Source of the DNA: Urophycis tenuis
Taxonomy: Eukaryota > Chordata > Actinopteri > Gadiformes > Phycidae
Assembly (NCBI GenBank): GCA_036785325.1
Contig: JAXIVH010000142.1
Coordinates: 366,962-430,961 of the forward strand
DNA: 64,000 bases
Direction of reading: 5' to 3'
Within the stretch, counting starts at the first letter, position 1. Each line of letters begins with the position of its first letter. Made by a program: the position numbers and the translations under genes. Below the pieces are notes generated by a model. The model worked only from the letters and a program-made list of their open reading frames with translations. It was not told the DNA's origin and searched no databases. Below, piece by piece: positions 36,990-48,073 of this stretch.

Positions 36990-38324
36990 CGGTGTTAACA
37001 ACTGGTTTGTGCTGGTCAGGGGGTAAGTATGTCCCCCCTCCTCTCCATAACCAAAACAATGTATCCTAAAAAGTGTTTTACTTACCTTTACTTACCTCGA
37101 CGTTACCTCAACAAATGATCACTCCTAAAAAAGCTTAAACCCAATACCAATTCTATTTCGGAAACGACACACCTTGAGAATTGATCACTCTCGGGGGGGC
37201 CTCCCTTGGGTGAGGGTGTATAGTGACAATGGCCAGAAACACCCTATGATCCCAGGGTCCACTACTGATGACGTGTCCTAATATTTCGATAGCACGTTTA
37301 TACTAAAATAGAAATGGAAAAGAAAAGTCTCACTCCAGCTGTGACTCGTCTTTATTCAAATAAGTAAATATACCAATGCATTGGAAGTACCTTCAATCAA
37401 ACTAGATTGACCTTCATCTTGGAACAAAGAAAACCTTTGGGAAAAGGAAAAACAAGTCTATATCTCCAAATCAGCGGTTATATCACAACAAGACAGATAA
37501 CCATTTCGTTTTACTTCATTCTTGGTAATATGGGAAAAGAGAGCTGCGGATGACTAGATATTGGCGAGTGCAACTGCCTTTGATCCCCTATTCAACTACC
37601 GAGTCGTTGGATGAGGTGGGGGGGGTCATCGAGATAACTCTAACGAACCTAACCGAGCCAGGGCCATCGAAAGAACGGGCTCTCTACACAACCCATTTAT
37701 ATTACCTTACCAACTGTTATTCACAAAACGACCACTAGATGGAGGCGATGGACCACCACTGAAGAATCAAAAGAAGGCAACCAGCCTTTAACACAAAGAC
37801 TAAAAACTCACTCCAGCTGTGATCCTCTTTATCTAAATAAATAAATAAACAAAAATGAATAAATAAATAGACTAAATAAATATACAAATATAAATAAATA
37901 AATTAAATATAGATTACCTTACCAACTATTGCAATTACCTATTATTATTATTATTACTTACCTATTAATGCAATTTCCCAACCTGGGAACAATAGAGTAT
38001 TTCTATTTCTATTTCTATAACTCTTCTTCACAAAACGACCACTAGGTGGAGACGACGCACCACCAGCGAGGAATCAAAAGAGGAGGAACAACCTTGAATA
38101 CAAAGATTAAAACCCACTCCAGCGGTGAGTCTCTCGATGTATTTATTTACTAAAAAAATATATATTAAATATATATACTCCGCCCATCTCTTCTCCCATG
38201 TCTTCCCTCATGGAAATGAGGGAGTTGGGGGAGATAGAGTGTACTAGCCCGATCCGGCGGGGGTGAGTTCAGTCCGTACAGACTGTCTCACCTTGACTCT
38301 ACCTTCCTCAATCTCTAGCTCTAA

Positions 38325-39186
38325 CTCTAACCCTAGGGATAACCTCAACCCCAACCCTAACCATAGGCCTAACCCTAACCCTAACCATAGGCCTAGCCCT
38401 AACCCTAACTCAACCCTAACACTAACCCTTACCTTGGCCCTAATCTTAACACTAACCTCAACCCCTAACCTTAGCCTTAACACTAACCCTAACCCCTACT
38501 CTAACTCTAACCCTAACCCCTACTCTAACTCTAACCCTAAGCCTACCCTAACCTCCAACACTAACCCTACCCTAACTCTAACGCTAACCCTAACTCTAAC
38601 CTTTGCCCTAACTTTAGCCCTAACCCTAGCCTCAGCCATAACCCTAACCCTAACCTTAGCCCTAACCCTAACCTTAACCCTAACCCTAACCTTGGCCCTA
38701 ACCTTAACCCTAACCTCAAACCTAACCTTAACCCTAACCTCAGCCATAACCCTAACCCTAACCTTAGCCCTAACCCTAATTCTAGCCCTAACCCTAATCT
38801 TAACCATAACCTTAACCCTAACCTTGGCCCTAACACTTAACCTAACCTTATCCATAACACTAACCCTAACCTCAACCCTAACCTTAACCCCAATCTCAGC
38901 CGTAACCCCAACCCTAACCTTATCCCTAACCTTAAACCTAACCCTAACCTCAGCCCTAACCTTAACCCTAACCTCAGCCCTCATCTTAACCCTAACCCCT
39001 AACCCCTAACCTCTAACCCTAACCCTAACCTTACCCTAACCGTAACGCTAAACCTAACCCTTACTCTAACCTTAGCCCTAACCTTAGCCCTAACCGTAAC
39101 CCTAACCTTAACCCTAACCTTAACCCTAAACCGTAACCTTATACCTAACCCTAACCTCAGCCCTAACCTTAACCCTAACCGCAACC
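38325..39186. repeat. Degenerate telomere-like CCCTAA array, unit 2
   Basis: Collinear with the unit 1 array, with nearly the same variant order plus the 18-bp expansion near 38365-38400. The shared order of degenerate hexamers shows that the whole unit was copied. Confidence 0.9.
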
Positions 39187-39585
39187 CCTCCCATTTACTT
39201 CAAACCTAACGTTAAGGATAACCCTGTAAGACCCGGATATATAAAAACGCAAAAAAAAAAAAATTCAACCATTCAGATGTTGTTGTAGGAGGCCTTTGGG
39301 GGGGGGAAATGGAGTGTTTTCAAAAAATTTATGTTTTAGTAAGTTTTTACGGAAATGTTGTAATATTGCAACGTTGGGCTTAATGGGGAGCAGAATCTCC
39401 TATTTCCACTCATTGTCTGAACAACAGTACAGAACTAAGGATTCATTTGCAGGGTTTTGCTTTTCCCAAACCAGCATATAGCATGAATAATAATCTTAGT
39501 CATGTTGTTATGAAGTGTGATTTATTCAAACAACAAGTACTTTAACAGTTATTTACATTATTTACATTATAAGTTACAGTCAGTT

Positions 39586-39906
39586 TCAGTGATAGTCCCA
39601 GAAGCAGTTTTTTTCCTCTGAAAAGCAGAGGCGGACATCATATTTGCTGCATTGGGTATTAGTATACCCTTTACTGCAATGTCTGCAGCGTCCTCTTGTT
39701 GTCTTGCGTGGAAAGTGTCCAGTGAGGTCTCTGCGCACATCCAGAGGGGGATGTGTACATGTTTTTTTGGAGGAGGGACAGCTTGGACTCCCATCTACAA
39801 GGATGGTCTCTTTCCAGCATCCAAAGGGCTCTTTGCTCTGCTTGGGCTCCTGTTGCCTGCAGATGGTCATCCTCTCTTTGGAGTTTTGGATGCTGTGCCC
39901 ACCTGA
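39586..39906 (-). pseudogene. piggyBac transposase C-terminal cysteine-rich remnant
   Basis: On the minus strand, the acceptor TTTTTTCTAG precedes an open segment ending in RGRCRHCSKGYTNTQC, then CSKYDVRLCF, then CFWDYH and a stop. The C-x2-C, C, C, C, H spacing matches the small zinc-binding domain at the C-terminus of piggyBac transposases, which helps them bind the element ends. I could not find the upstream catalytic aspartate region in the remaining 1.0 kb, so the element was probably dependent on transposase from elsewhere. Confidence 0.7.
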
Positions 39907-40925
39907 CTAGAAAAAAAAGAATAAATATATCAATTCATATACATCTCAAATATGCATGAAGATACCAGTCAAATATATCACAAACAAGGTAAATAGCAGA
40001 AGTAGCTAATTACCTGAATGAGAGAGGATGCAAGCTGTGCCTGGAACATTCTCATGTTATTGTAGACTGTGATTATCATCCTAATAGGAATGCATGTAGC
40101 CCCCATCTTACAATCACACCTTACATTCCTGAACATTAGCACCTGTTCCAGAACAATGCCACAAGTGCACCAGGAGCATCCCCCACAACTGCTTTGACTA
40201 TGAATTGATAGGAGCATTTTCATATCAATAGAGACTAACAAAGGCAAAACAAAGGGCACACATGCACAAACAGAATTTATTTGGTAAAAAGTCCTGCATT
40301 CTGTGATAAGGAGAAAACATTGAGAGTGTAAGAGGTTGTTAAAAATCATTAAAAGTAAATGAAAATGTTTAGTTAAAGCAATATATATTTGCACTTTAGT
40401 TTCTTATACAATAAAATATGTAATCCAATATATGGCTAAGGCTAGATTGTGTAAATCATGTGTTGTTTAAAGTTATATTGAACAAATTTTAATTGAAGTT
40501 CCTCTCAAGACATTCATCTCAGAAACAGGGCTGTTTTGACTACCACTCTGACCCAACGTTGTAATATTGCAACACTTATAAAACAAGCTCTAAATAAAAT
40601 GTAGGGCATATTTTCCACAAACACTACCTATGTTCATGTTCTAGACACTGTAATAAACACAAAAAAAAATATTCAAAGCATTTTACTTACTTGAATCAGA
40701 TTAATCCAGTCCACTTAATCGAAGGGATGTTGCTCGATCAAAAAATTGGAAGTTGTGTGACTTCTTGACCCAACGGCGGGCGTTATATACAAATGTTGGA
40801 TCCAATTGCATTGTGAGAACAAACAATAGGACCAAATGATCATGTAAATGTCATTTTAACCAAAAAAAAAAAATTTTTTTTTGTTTTTTTGGGGATAACC
40901 AAAATTGTTGTAATTCTGCAACACT
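39907..40925. other. Non-coding interior of the piggyBac-like element
   Basis: AT-rich sequence without a recognisable domain. A 138-codon minus-strand frame at 39978-40394 has no family features I recognise. Copies of TTGTAATATTGCAAC lie at about 40560, and near the ends at about 39358 and 40908 (the last as TTGTAATTCTGCAAC). They may be subterminal transposase-binding repeats. Confidence 0.5.
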
Positions 40926-41176
40926 GGGTCTTACAGGGTTAACTGCTAACTCTACCCCTAAATCTACCCTAACCTTAACCTACACTTGACATATTGGAGG
41001 AAGAAGACAATTACCCAGCATGCATTTCATCCGGAAAACTTTTCACAAAAAAAACCATTACCAAAGTACCTACGGCGAGAATAGACTACCCCAAGAAATT
41101 GTTGTTTTGGGTGAGGAAAGTAAGCCATTGAGTCTTCTCTAAGGTCAACTTCCTACACAATCTCTGTAGTCGCGCG

Positions 41177-41503
41177 GTGTATGGGGCACAGGAATTGTTA
41201 TTAACAGGCTGTTCGGCATGGGGTCCTGGAGGGGCCAGGGAGGCAGTGCTTAGTCGCGGCTGGCCTTGGCCTTTCCTACCCTGGGACCGACTGGGAAGGC
41301 ACCGCTGGTCGGGGCTGGTCTTGGTCTTTCCTAGGTCTGGACACCCATCGCTGAGGATAGCTGCATTGGGGGACCGTGGAGGCAGTGCTTTGTCACGGCT
41401 GGCTTCGGTCCTTCGTGACCCCAGTTTTCTGCTAGTTCATCTGGACCCAACAGAGGACAAGAACCAAGCTCCGGCCCTGATTGGCCAAACCAGGGCTACC
41501 TAG
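41177..41503 (+). other. 108-codon open frame of satellite unit 2, unlikely gene
   Basis: Same predicted protein as at 36663-36989. One silent difference is visible (GGCTTCGGTC versus GGCCTCGGTC), too little to judge selection. Confidence 0.2.
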
Positions 41504-42162
41504 CGGTGTTAACAACTGGTTTGTGCTGGTCAGGGGGTAAGTATGTGCCCCCTCCTCTCCATAACCAAAACAATGTATCCTAAATAGTGTTTTACTTACC
41601 TTTACTTACCTCGACGTTACCTCAACAAATGATCACTCCTAAAAAAGCTTAAACCCAATACCAATTCCATTTCGGAAACGACACACCTTGAGAATTGATC
41701 ACTCTCGGGGGGGCCTCCCTTGGGTGAGGGTGTATAGTGACAATGGCCAGAAACACCCTATGATCCCAGGGTCCACTACTGATGACGTGTCCTAATATTT
41801 CGATAGCACGTTTATACTAAAATAGAAATGGAAAAGAAAAGTCTCACTCCAGCTGTGACTCGTCTTTATTCAAATAAGTAAATATACCAATGCATTGGAA
41901 GTACCTTCAATCAAACTAGATTGACCTCCATCTTGGAACAAAGAAAACCTTTGGGAAAAGGAAAAACAAGTCTATATCTCCAAATCAGCGGTTATATCAC
42001 AACAAGACAGATAACCATTTCGTTTTACTTCATTCTTGGTAATATGGGAAAAGAGAGCTGCGGATGACTAGATATTGGCGAGTGCAACTGCCTTTGATCC
42101 CCTATTCAACTACCGAGTCGTTGGATGAGGTGGGGGGGGTCATCGAGATAACTCTAACGAAC

Positions 42163-42980
42163 CCAACCCTAACCATAGGCCTAACCTTAGCCCTAACCCT
42201 AACTCAACCCTAACACTAACCCTTACCTTGGCCCTAATCTTAACACTAACCTCAACCCCTAACCTTAGCCTTAACACTAACCCTAACCCCTACTCTAACT
42301 CTAACCCTAACCCCTACTCTAACTCTAACCCTAAGCCTACCCTAACCTCCAACACTAACCCTACCCTAACTCTAACGCTAACCCTAACTCTAACCTTTGC
42401 CCTAACTTTAGCCCTAACCCTAGCCTCAGCCATAACCCTAACCCTAACCTTAGCCCTAACCCTAACCTTAACCCTAACCCTAACCTTGGCCCTAACCTTA
42501 ACACTAACCTCAAACCTAACCTTAACCCTAACCTCAGCCATAACCCTAACCCTAACCTTAGCCCTAACCCTAATTCTAGCCCTAACCCTAATTTTAACCA
42601 TAACCTTAACCCTAACCTTGGCCCTAACACTTAACCTAACCTTATCCATAACACTAACCCTAACCTCAACCCTAACCTTAACCCCAATCTCAGCCGTAAC
42701 CCCAACCCTAACCTTATCCCTAACCTTAAACCTAACCCTAACCTCAGCCCTAACCTCAACCCTAACCTCAGCCCTCATCTTAACCCTAACCCCTAACCCC
42801 TAACCTCTAACCCTAACCCTAACCTTACCCTAACCGTAACGCTAACCCTAACCCTTACTCTAACCTTAGCCCTAACCTTAGCCCTAACCGTAACCCTAAC
42901 CTTAACCCTAACCTTAACCCTAAACCGTAACCTTATACCTAACCCTAACCTCAGCCCTAACCTTAACCCTAACCGCAACC
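42163..42980. repeat. Degenerate telomere-like CCCTAA array, unit 3
   Basis: Same variant order as units 1 and 2 from CCATAGGCCTAACC onward. Private changes include CTAATTTTAACC and CTAACCTCAACC. Confidence 0.9.
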
Positions 42981-43249
42981 CCTCCCATTTACTTCAAACC
43001 TAACGTTAAGGTTAACTGCTAACTCTACCCCTAAATCTACCCTAACCTTAACCTACACTTGACATATTGGAGGAAGAAGACAATTACCCAGCATGCATTT
43101 CATCCGGAAAACTTTTCACAAAAAAACCCATTACCGAAGTACCTACGGCGAGAATAGACTACCCCAAGAAATTGTTGTTTTGGGTGAGGAAAGTAAGCCA
43201 TTGAGTCTTCTCTAAGGTCAACTTCCTACACAATCTCTGTAGTCGCGCG

Positions 43250-43576
43250 GTGTATGGGGCACAGGAATTGTTATTAACAGGCTGTTCGGCATGGGGTCCT
43301 GGAGGGGCCAGGGAGGCAGTGCTTAGTCGCGGCTGGCCTTGGCCTTTCCTACCCTGGGACCGACTGGGAAGGCACCGCTGGTCGGGGCTGGTCTTGGTCT
43401 TTCCTAGGTCTGGACACCCATCGCTGAGGATAGCTGCATTGGGGGACCGTGGAGGCAGTGCTTTGTCACGGCTGGCCTCGGTCCTTCGTGACCCCAGTTT
43501 TCTGCTAGTTCATCTGGACCCAACAGAGGACAAGAACCAAGCTCCGGCCCTGATTGGCCAAACCAGGGCTACCTAG
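43250..43576 (+). other. 108-codon open frame of satellite unit 3, unlikely gene
   Basis: Third copy of the MYGAQELLL frame, again unchanged at protein level. There is no recognisable domain and no splice or polyadenylation context to support expression. Confidence 0.2.
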
Positions 43577-44144
43577 CGGTGTTAACAACTGGTTTGTGCT
43601 GGTCAGGGGGTAAGTATGTGCCCCCTCCTCTCCATAACCAAAACAATGTATCCTAAAAAGTGTTTTACTTACCTTTACTTACCTCGACGTTACCTCAACA
43701 AATGATCACTCCTAAAAAAGTTTAAACCCAATACCAATTCCATTTCGGAAACGACACACCTTGAGAATTGATCACTCTCGGGGGGGGCCTCCCTTGGGTG
43801 AGGGTGTATAGTGACAATGGCCAGAAACACCCTATGATCCCAGGGTCCACTACTGATGACGTGTCCTAATATTTCGATAGCACGTTTATACTAAAATAGA
43901 AATGGAAAAGAAAAGTCTCACTCCAGCTGTGACTCGTCTTTATTCAAATAAGTAAATATACCAATGCATTGGAAGTACCTTCAATCAAACTAGATTGACC
44001 TTCATCTTGGAACAAAGAAAACCTTTGGGAAAAGGAAAAACAAGTCTATATCTCCAAATCAGCGGTTATATCACAACAAGACAGATAACCATTTCGTTTT
44101 ACTTCATTCTTGGTAATATGGGAAAAGAGAGCTGCGGATGACTA

Positions 44145-44225
44145 GATATTGGCGAGTGCAACTGCCTTTGATCCCCTATTCAACTACCGAGTCGTTGGAT
44201 GAGGTGGGGGGGGTCATCGAGATAA
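44145..44225. repeat. Telomere-like satellite, truncated unit 4
   Basis: The first about 81 bp of a unit (GATATTGGCG to CATCGAGATA), then a return to the 214-bp monomer array. The foreign array thus begins and ends with the same unit start, as expected if a circle or a tandem fragment had been inserted. Confidence 0.85.
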
Positions 44226-44717
44226 GGAAGGAAAATCTAAGCTTTCCAACGGCGTATGGCTAGACTATATTGACTCATGGGTCGTTGAAATACTAAGCTA
44301 ATTAATTTGTGTTCTGTAAGGAAAGATTAATGTTAATTGAAGCGTTGAAGGTTTTTTTTTAGCTGCTGGGTAGACTTCAGTCAACCTGAAGCAGTTTTGT
44401 CTGTGAGCAACCAAATTGATCAGAGATGGGCTCATTTTAAGCGGGAAAATCTAAGCTTTCCAACGACGTATGGCATGACTATATTTGCCCACGGGTCGTC
44501 GAAATAAAAAGCTGATTCATGTGTGTTCTGTTGGCTGTGGAAAGAAAATAGCACACAAGTCCTACAAAGTCAACTTTATTGTCAGTGATAAACATTAATA
44601 AATAAACAGTATGGACATTGTATAAACAGTTGTATAAAAAGTGTAAACAGTATGAACAGTGTTCTTATAAAAGATATCAATATCAATACTGATCACGTGT
44701 GTATTTTATATTTCCAG
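44226..44717. repeat. Resumed monomers and 5' linker of module 14
   Basis: Resumes at GGAAAATCTAAGCTTTCC, repeating the AAATCTAAGCTT found just before the insertion, then one full monomer with TTGAAGCGTTG and GGTTTTTTTTTAGC. The 5' linker has the AACTTTATTGTCAGTG deletion seen before module 9. Confidence 0.9.
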
Positions 44718-45231
44718 ATTATTTGTTGATGAGCCAGAGCCTGTGACTCCCACCAACCGGCCCGTTCAGCCCACTGCGTTGTCGTCCTCCACCCGGCCGA
44801 AGCCTCCTGCGCCCACCCACCTCCAGCCGAGGCCTCCTGCTGCATCAGCCTGTGGCCCGCCCGCCCCCTGTGTCGGCAGCACCCATACCGCTGGTCCTCC
44901 CCGCACAGCCACAGGCCCCCTCCGTCCTGCTTCGTGGGCCATCCTGCAGCTGTCTCTGCAGTCATCGTGTGTCAAAACCATTCAAACTTGTATATGGTAA
45001 CATTTCAAAATGACACCAGCATAAATGAGGACCTTGCAATAGGTTGTGTGTTACAGGACCCCCCTGGCATACAGCTGTATGTCTCTGTGAAGGTGGTTGT
45101 GAAGAACTGCATCCGGCTGAACAAGTACAAGTGCCGGTGAGGCAGCAACTCTCTCGAGGGGTTGCACGCCCACCTGGTTAACGCCATCCCTTCACAGCGA
45201 TGTGGGATCATGCTGTTCCAAGTAAGTGATT

Positions 45232-45298
<67 letters not shown>

Positions 45299-45361
45299 GC
45301 GCGCGCATATATACACACACACACACACACACATATATACACACACATATATATATATACT
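44718..45361 (+). pseudogene. Module 14: exon fragment with TGA
   Basis: The first base is A (CCAG|ATTATT), as in module 8. Private changes are CACCCACCTC (Arg to His) and ATGCTGTTCC. TGA lies at about 45138 and the donor after 45221. The alternating tract (about 45234-45361) is among the longest and nearly pure. Confidence 0.6.
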
Positions 45362-47424
45362 TGAACATAGCTGACCCTTTTTTTCCCCCTTCTCAGGGAT
45401 TATGCTCCCAGTTTTGATCTCGGACGTCTGGTCACTTATAGCATATAATAATATTCTATTACTGTTAAGCCAACTATGAATAATAAAACAGGCCAAAACA
45501 TGTGTCCTTTATCATAGCTACACGTATTACAAAAAAAACGCGTGAATTGAAAAGTTGAAGGTATGTTTTTAGCTGCTGGGTAGACTTCAGTCAACCTGAC
45601 GCAGTTTTGTCTGTGAGCAACCAAATTGCTCGGGGATGGGCTCATTTTAAGCGGGGAAATCTAAGGTTCCCGACGGCGTATGGCAAGACTATATTGAGTC
45701 ATGGGTCGTTGAAATACTAAGATAATTAATTTCTGTTCTTTATTGAAAGATTGATCTTAATTGAAACGTTGAAGGTATGTTTTTAGCTGCTGGGTAGACT
45801 TCAGTCAACCTGACGCAGTTTTGTCTGTGAGCAACCAGACTGCTCGCGGATGGGCTCATTTTAAGTGGGGAAATCTAAGCTTTCCAACGGCGTATGGCAA
45901 GACTATATTGACTCATTGGTCGTTGAAATACTAAGATAATTAATTTGTGTTCTGTAAGGAAAGATTGATGTTAATTGAAACGTTGAAGGTATGTTTTTAG
46001 CTGCTGGGTAGACTTCACTCAACCTGACACAGTTTTGTCTGTGAGCAACTAAATTGCTCGGGGATGGGCTCATTATAAGCGGGGAAATCTAAGCTTTCCA
46101 ACGGCGTATGGCAAGACTATATTCACCAAAGGGCCCTTGAAATACTAAGCTAATTAATTTGTGTTCTGTAAGGAAAGATTGATGTTAATTGAAACGTTAA
46201 AGGTATGTTTTTAGCTGCTGGGTAGACTTCATTCAACCTGACGCAGTTTAGTCTGTGATCAACCAGAGTGCTCGCGGATGGGCTCATTTTAAGCGGGGAA
46301 ATCTAAGCTTTCCAATGGCGTATGGCAAGACTATATTGACTCATGGGTCGTTGAAATACTAAGCTAATTAATTTGTGATCTGTAAGGAAAGATTGATGTT
46401 AATTGAAACGTTGAAGGTATGTTTTTAGCTGCTGGGTAGACTTCAGTCAACCTGAAGCAGTTTTGTCTCTGAGCAACCAAATTGCTGGCGGATGGGCTCA
46501 TTTTAAGCAGGGAAATCTAAGCTTTTCAACGGCGTATGGCAAGACTATATTCACCAAAGGGCCGTTGAAATACTAAGCTAATTAATTTGTGTTCTGTAAG
46601 GAAAGATTGATGTTAATTGAAACGTTGAAGGTATGTTTTTAGCTGCTGGGTAGACTTCACTCAACCTGACACAGTTTTGTCTGTGAGCAACCAAATTGCT
46701 CGGGGATGGGCTCATTATAAGCGGGGAAATCTAAGCTTTCCAACGGCGTATGGTAAGACTATATTCACCAAAGGGGCGTTGAAATACTAAGCTAATTAAT
46801 TTGTGTTCTGTAAGGAAAGATTGATGTTAATTGAAACGTTTAAGGTATGTTTTTAGCTGCTGGGTAGACTTCAGTCAACCTGACGCAGTTTAGTCTGTGA
46901 TCAACCAAACTGCTGGCGGATGGGCTCATTTTAAGCGGGGAAATCTAAGCTTTTCAACGGCGTATGGCAAGACTATATTCACCAAAGGGCCGTTGAAATA
47001 CTAAGCTAATTAATTTGTGTTCTGTAAGGAAAGATTGATGTTAATTGAAACGTTGAAGGTATGTTTTTAGCTGCTGTGTAGACTTCAGTCAACCTGACGC
47101 AGATTTGTCTGTGAGCAACCAAATTGCTCGAAGATGGGCTCATTTTAAACGGGGAAATCTAAGCTTTCCAACAACGTATGGCATGACTATATTTGCCCAT
47201 GGGTCGTCGAAATAATAAGCTGATTCATGTGTTCTGTTGGCTGTGGAAAGAAAATAGCACACAAGTCATACCAAGTCACCTTTATTTTTCAGTGATAAAC
47301 ATTAATAAATAAACAGTATGGACATTGTATAAACAGTTGTATAAAAAGTGTAAACGGTATGAACAGTGTTCTTATAAAAGATATCAATATCAATACTGAT
47401 CACGTGTGTATTTTATATTTCCAG
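45362..47424. repeat. 3' linker, eight monomers, 5' linker
   Basis: Eight monomers from about 45545 to 47229. Private variants include GGGCCCTTG, CAATGGCG and CCTGAAGCAG. The 5' linker lacks one GT (CATGTGTTCTG for CATGTGTGTTCTG). Confidence 0.9.
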
Positions 47425-47938
47425 GTTATTTGTTGATGAGCCAGAGCCTGTGACTCCCACCAACCGGCCCGTTCAGCCCACTGGGTTGTCGTCCTCCACC
47501 CGGCCGAAGCCTCCTGCGCCCACCCGCCTCCAGCCGAGGCCTCCTGCTGCGTCAGCCTGTGGCCCGCCCGCCCCCTGTGTCGGCAGCACCCATACCGCTG
47601 GTCCTCCCCGCACAGCCACAGGCCCCCTCCGTCCTGCTTCGTGGGCCATCCTGCAGCTGTCTCTGCAGTCATCGTGTGTCAAAACCATTCAAACTTGTAT
47701 ATGGTAACATTTCAAAATGACACCAGCATAAATGAGGACCTTGCAATAGGTTGTGTGTTACAGGACCCCCCTGGCATACAGCTGTATGTCTCTGTGAAGG
47801 TGGTTGTGAAGAACTGCATCCGGCTGAACAAGTACAAGTGCCGGTGAGGCAGCAACTCTCTCGAGGGGTTGCACGCCCACCTGGTTAACACCATCCCTTC
47901 ACAGCGATGTGGGATCATGCCGTTCCAAGTAAGTGATT

Positions 47939-47975
<37 letters not shown>

Positions 47976-48073
47976 ACACACACACACACACACACAGACA
48001 CACACACACACACACACGCGCGCATATATACACACACACACACGCATATATACACACACATATATATATATAC
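47425..48073 (+). pseudogene. Module 15: exon fragment with TGA
   Basis: CACTGGGTTG (Ala to Gly in the proline-rich frame) and GTTAACACC are private. TGA lies at about 47845 and the donor after 47928. The alternating tract (about 47941-48073) is broken twice by CAGACA. Confidence 0.6.

Larger units (their letters stand above)
34813..37556. repeat. Telomere-like satellite, unit 1 (2744 bp)
   Basis: Starts GATATTGGCGAGTGCAACTG and contains a G-run, an AT-rich segment (about 34920-35500), a degenerate CCCTAA array, a GC-richer segment with a 108-codon frame at 36663-36989, and a tail ending GCGGATGACTA. A 40-50 bp segment present in units 2 and 3 (with CCAGCATGCATTTC) is missing near 36532. Related motifs (CACTAGATGGAGGCGA near 34991, CACTAGGTGGAGACGA near 35307, and CACTCCAGCTGTGACTC near 37332) show that the unit itself was built from internal duplications. 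Confidence 0.85.
39222..40938 (-). mobile_element. piggyBac-like DNA transposon, internally degenerate
   Basis: A 1717-bp insertion with terminal inverted repeats CCCTGTAAGACCC (39222-39234, and its complement at 40926-40938). The uninterrupted units read AAGGTTAACTGC; here the flanks are GGATAA on the left and TTAACTGC on the right, that is a TTAA duplication with one base changed on the left. TTAA duplication plus CCC ends are hallmarks of piggyBac. Coding remnants are on the minus strand. It is present only in satellite unit 2. Confidence 0.82.
37557..42070. repeat. Telomere-like satellite, unit 2, with piggyBac-like insertion
   Basis: Same order as unit 1. Without the 1717-bp transposon and its 4-bp duplication it is 2793 bp. 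It keeps the segment with CCAGCATGCATTTC that unit 1 lacks and has an extra 18-bp step in the telomere-like array (CCATAGGCCTAACC twice). Confidence 0.85.
42071..44144. repeat. Telomere-like satellite, unit 3, with 5' deletion
   Basis: Starts like the other units but jumps at about 42160 from CTCTAACGAACC straight into the CCCTAA array, losing about 0.7 kb of the AT-rich segment. The joint shares AACC(C)TAACC-type sequence on both sides, so recombination at short homology is the likely cause. The rest is collinear with unit 2 without the transposon. Confidence 0.85.

Noticed and set aside
39978..40394. A 138-codon frame as the piggyBac catalytic domain
   Set aside because: I could not see the expected aspartate motifs or any family pattern.
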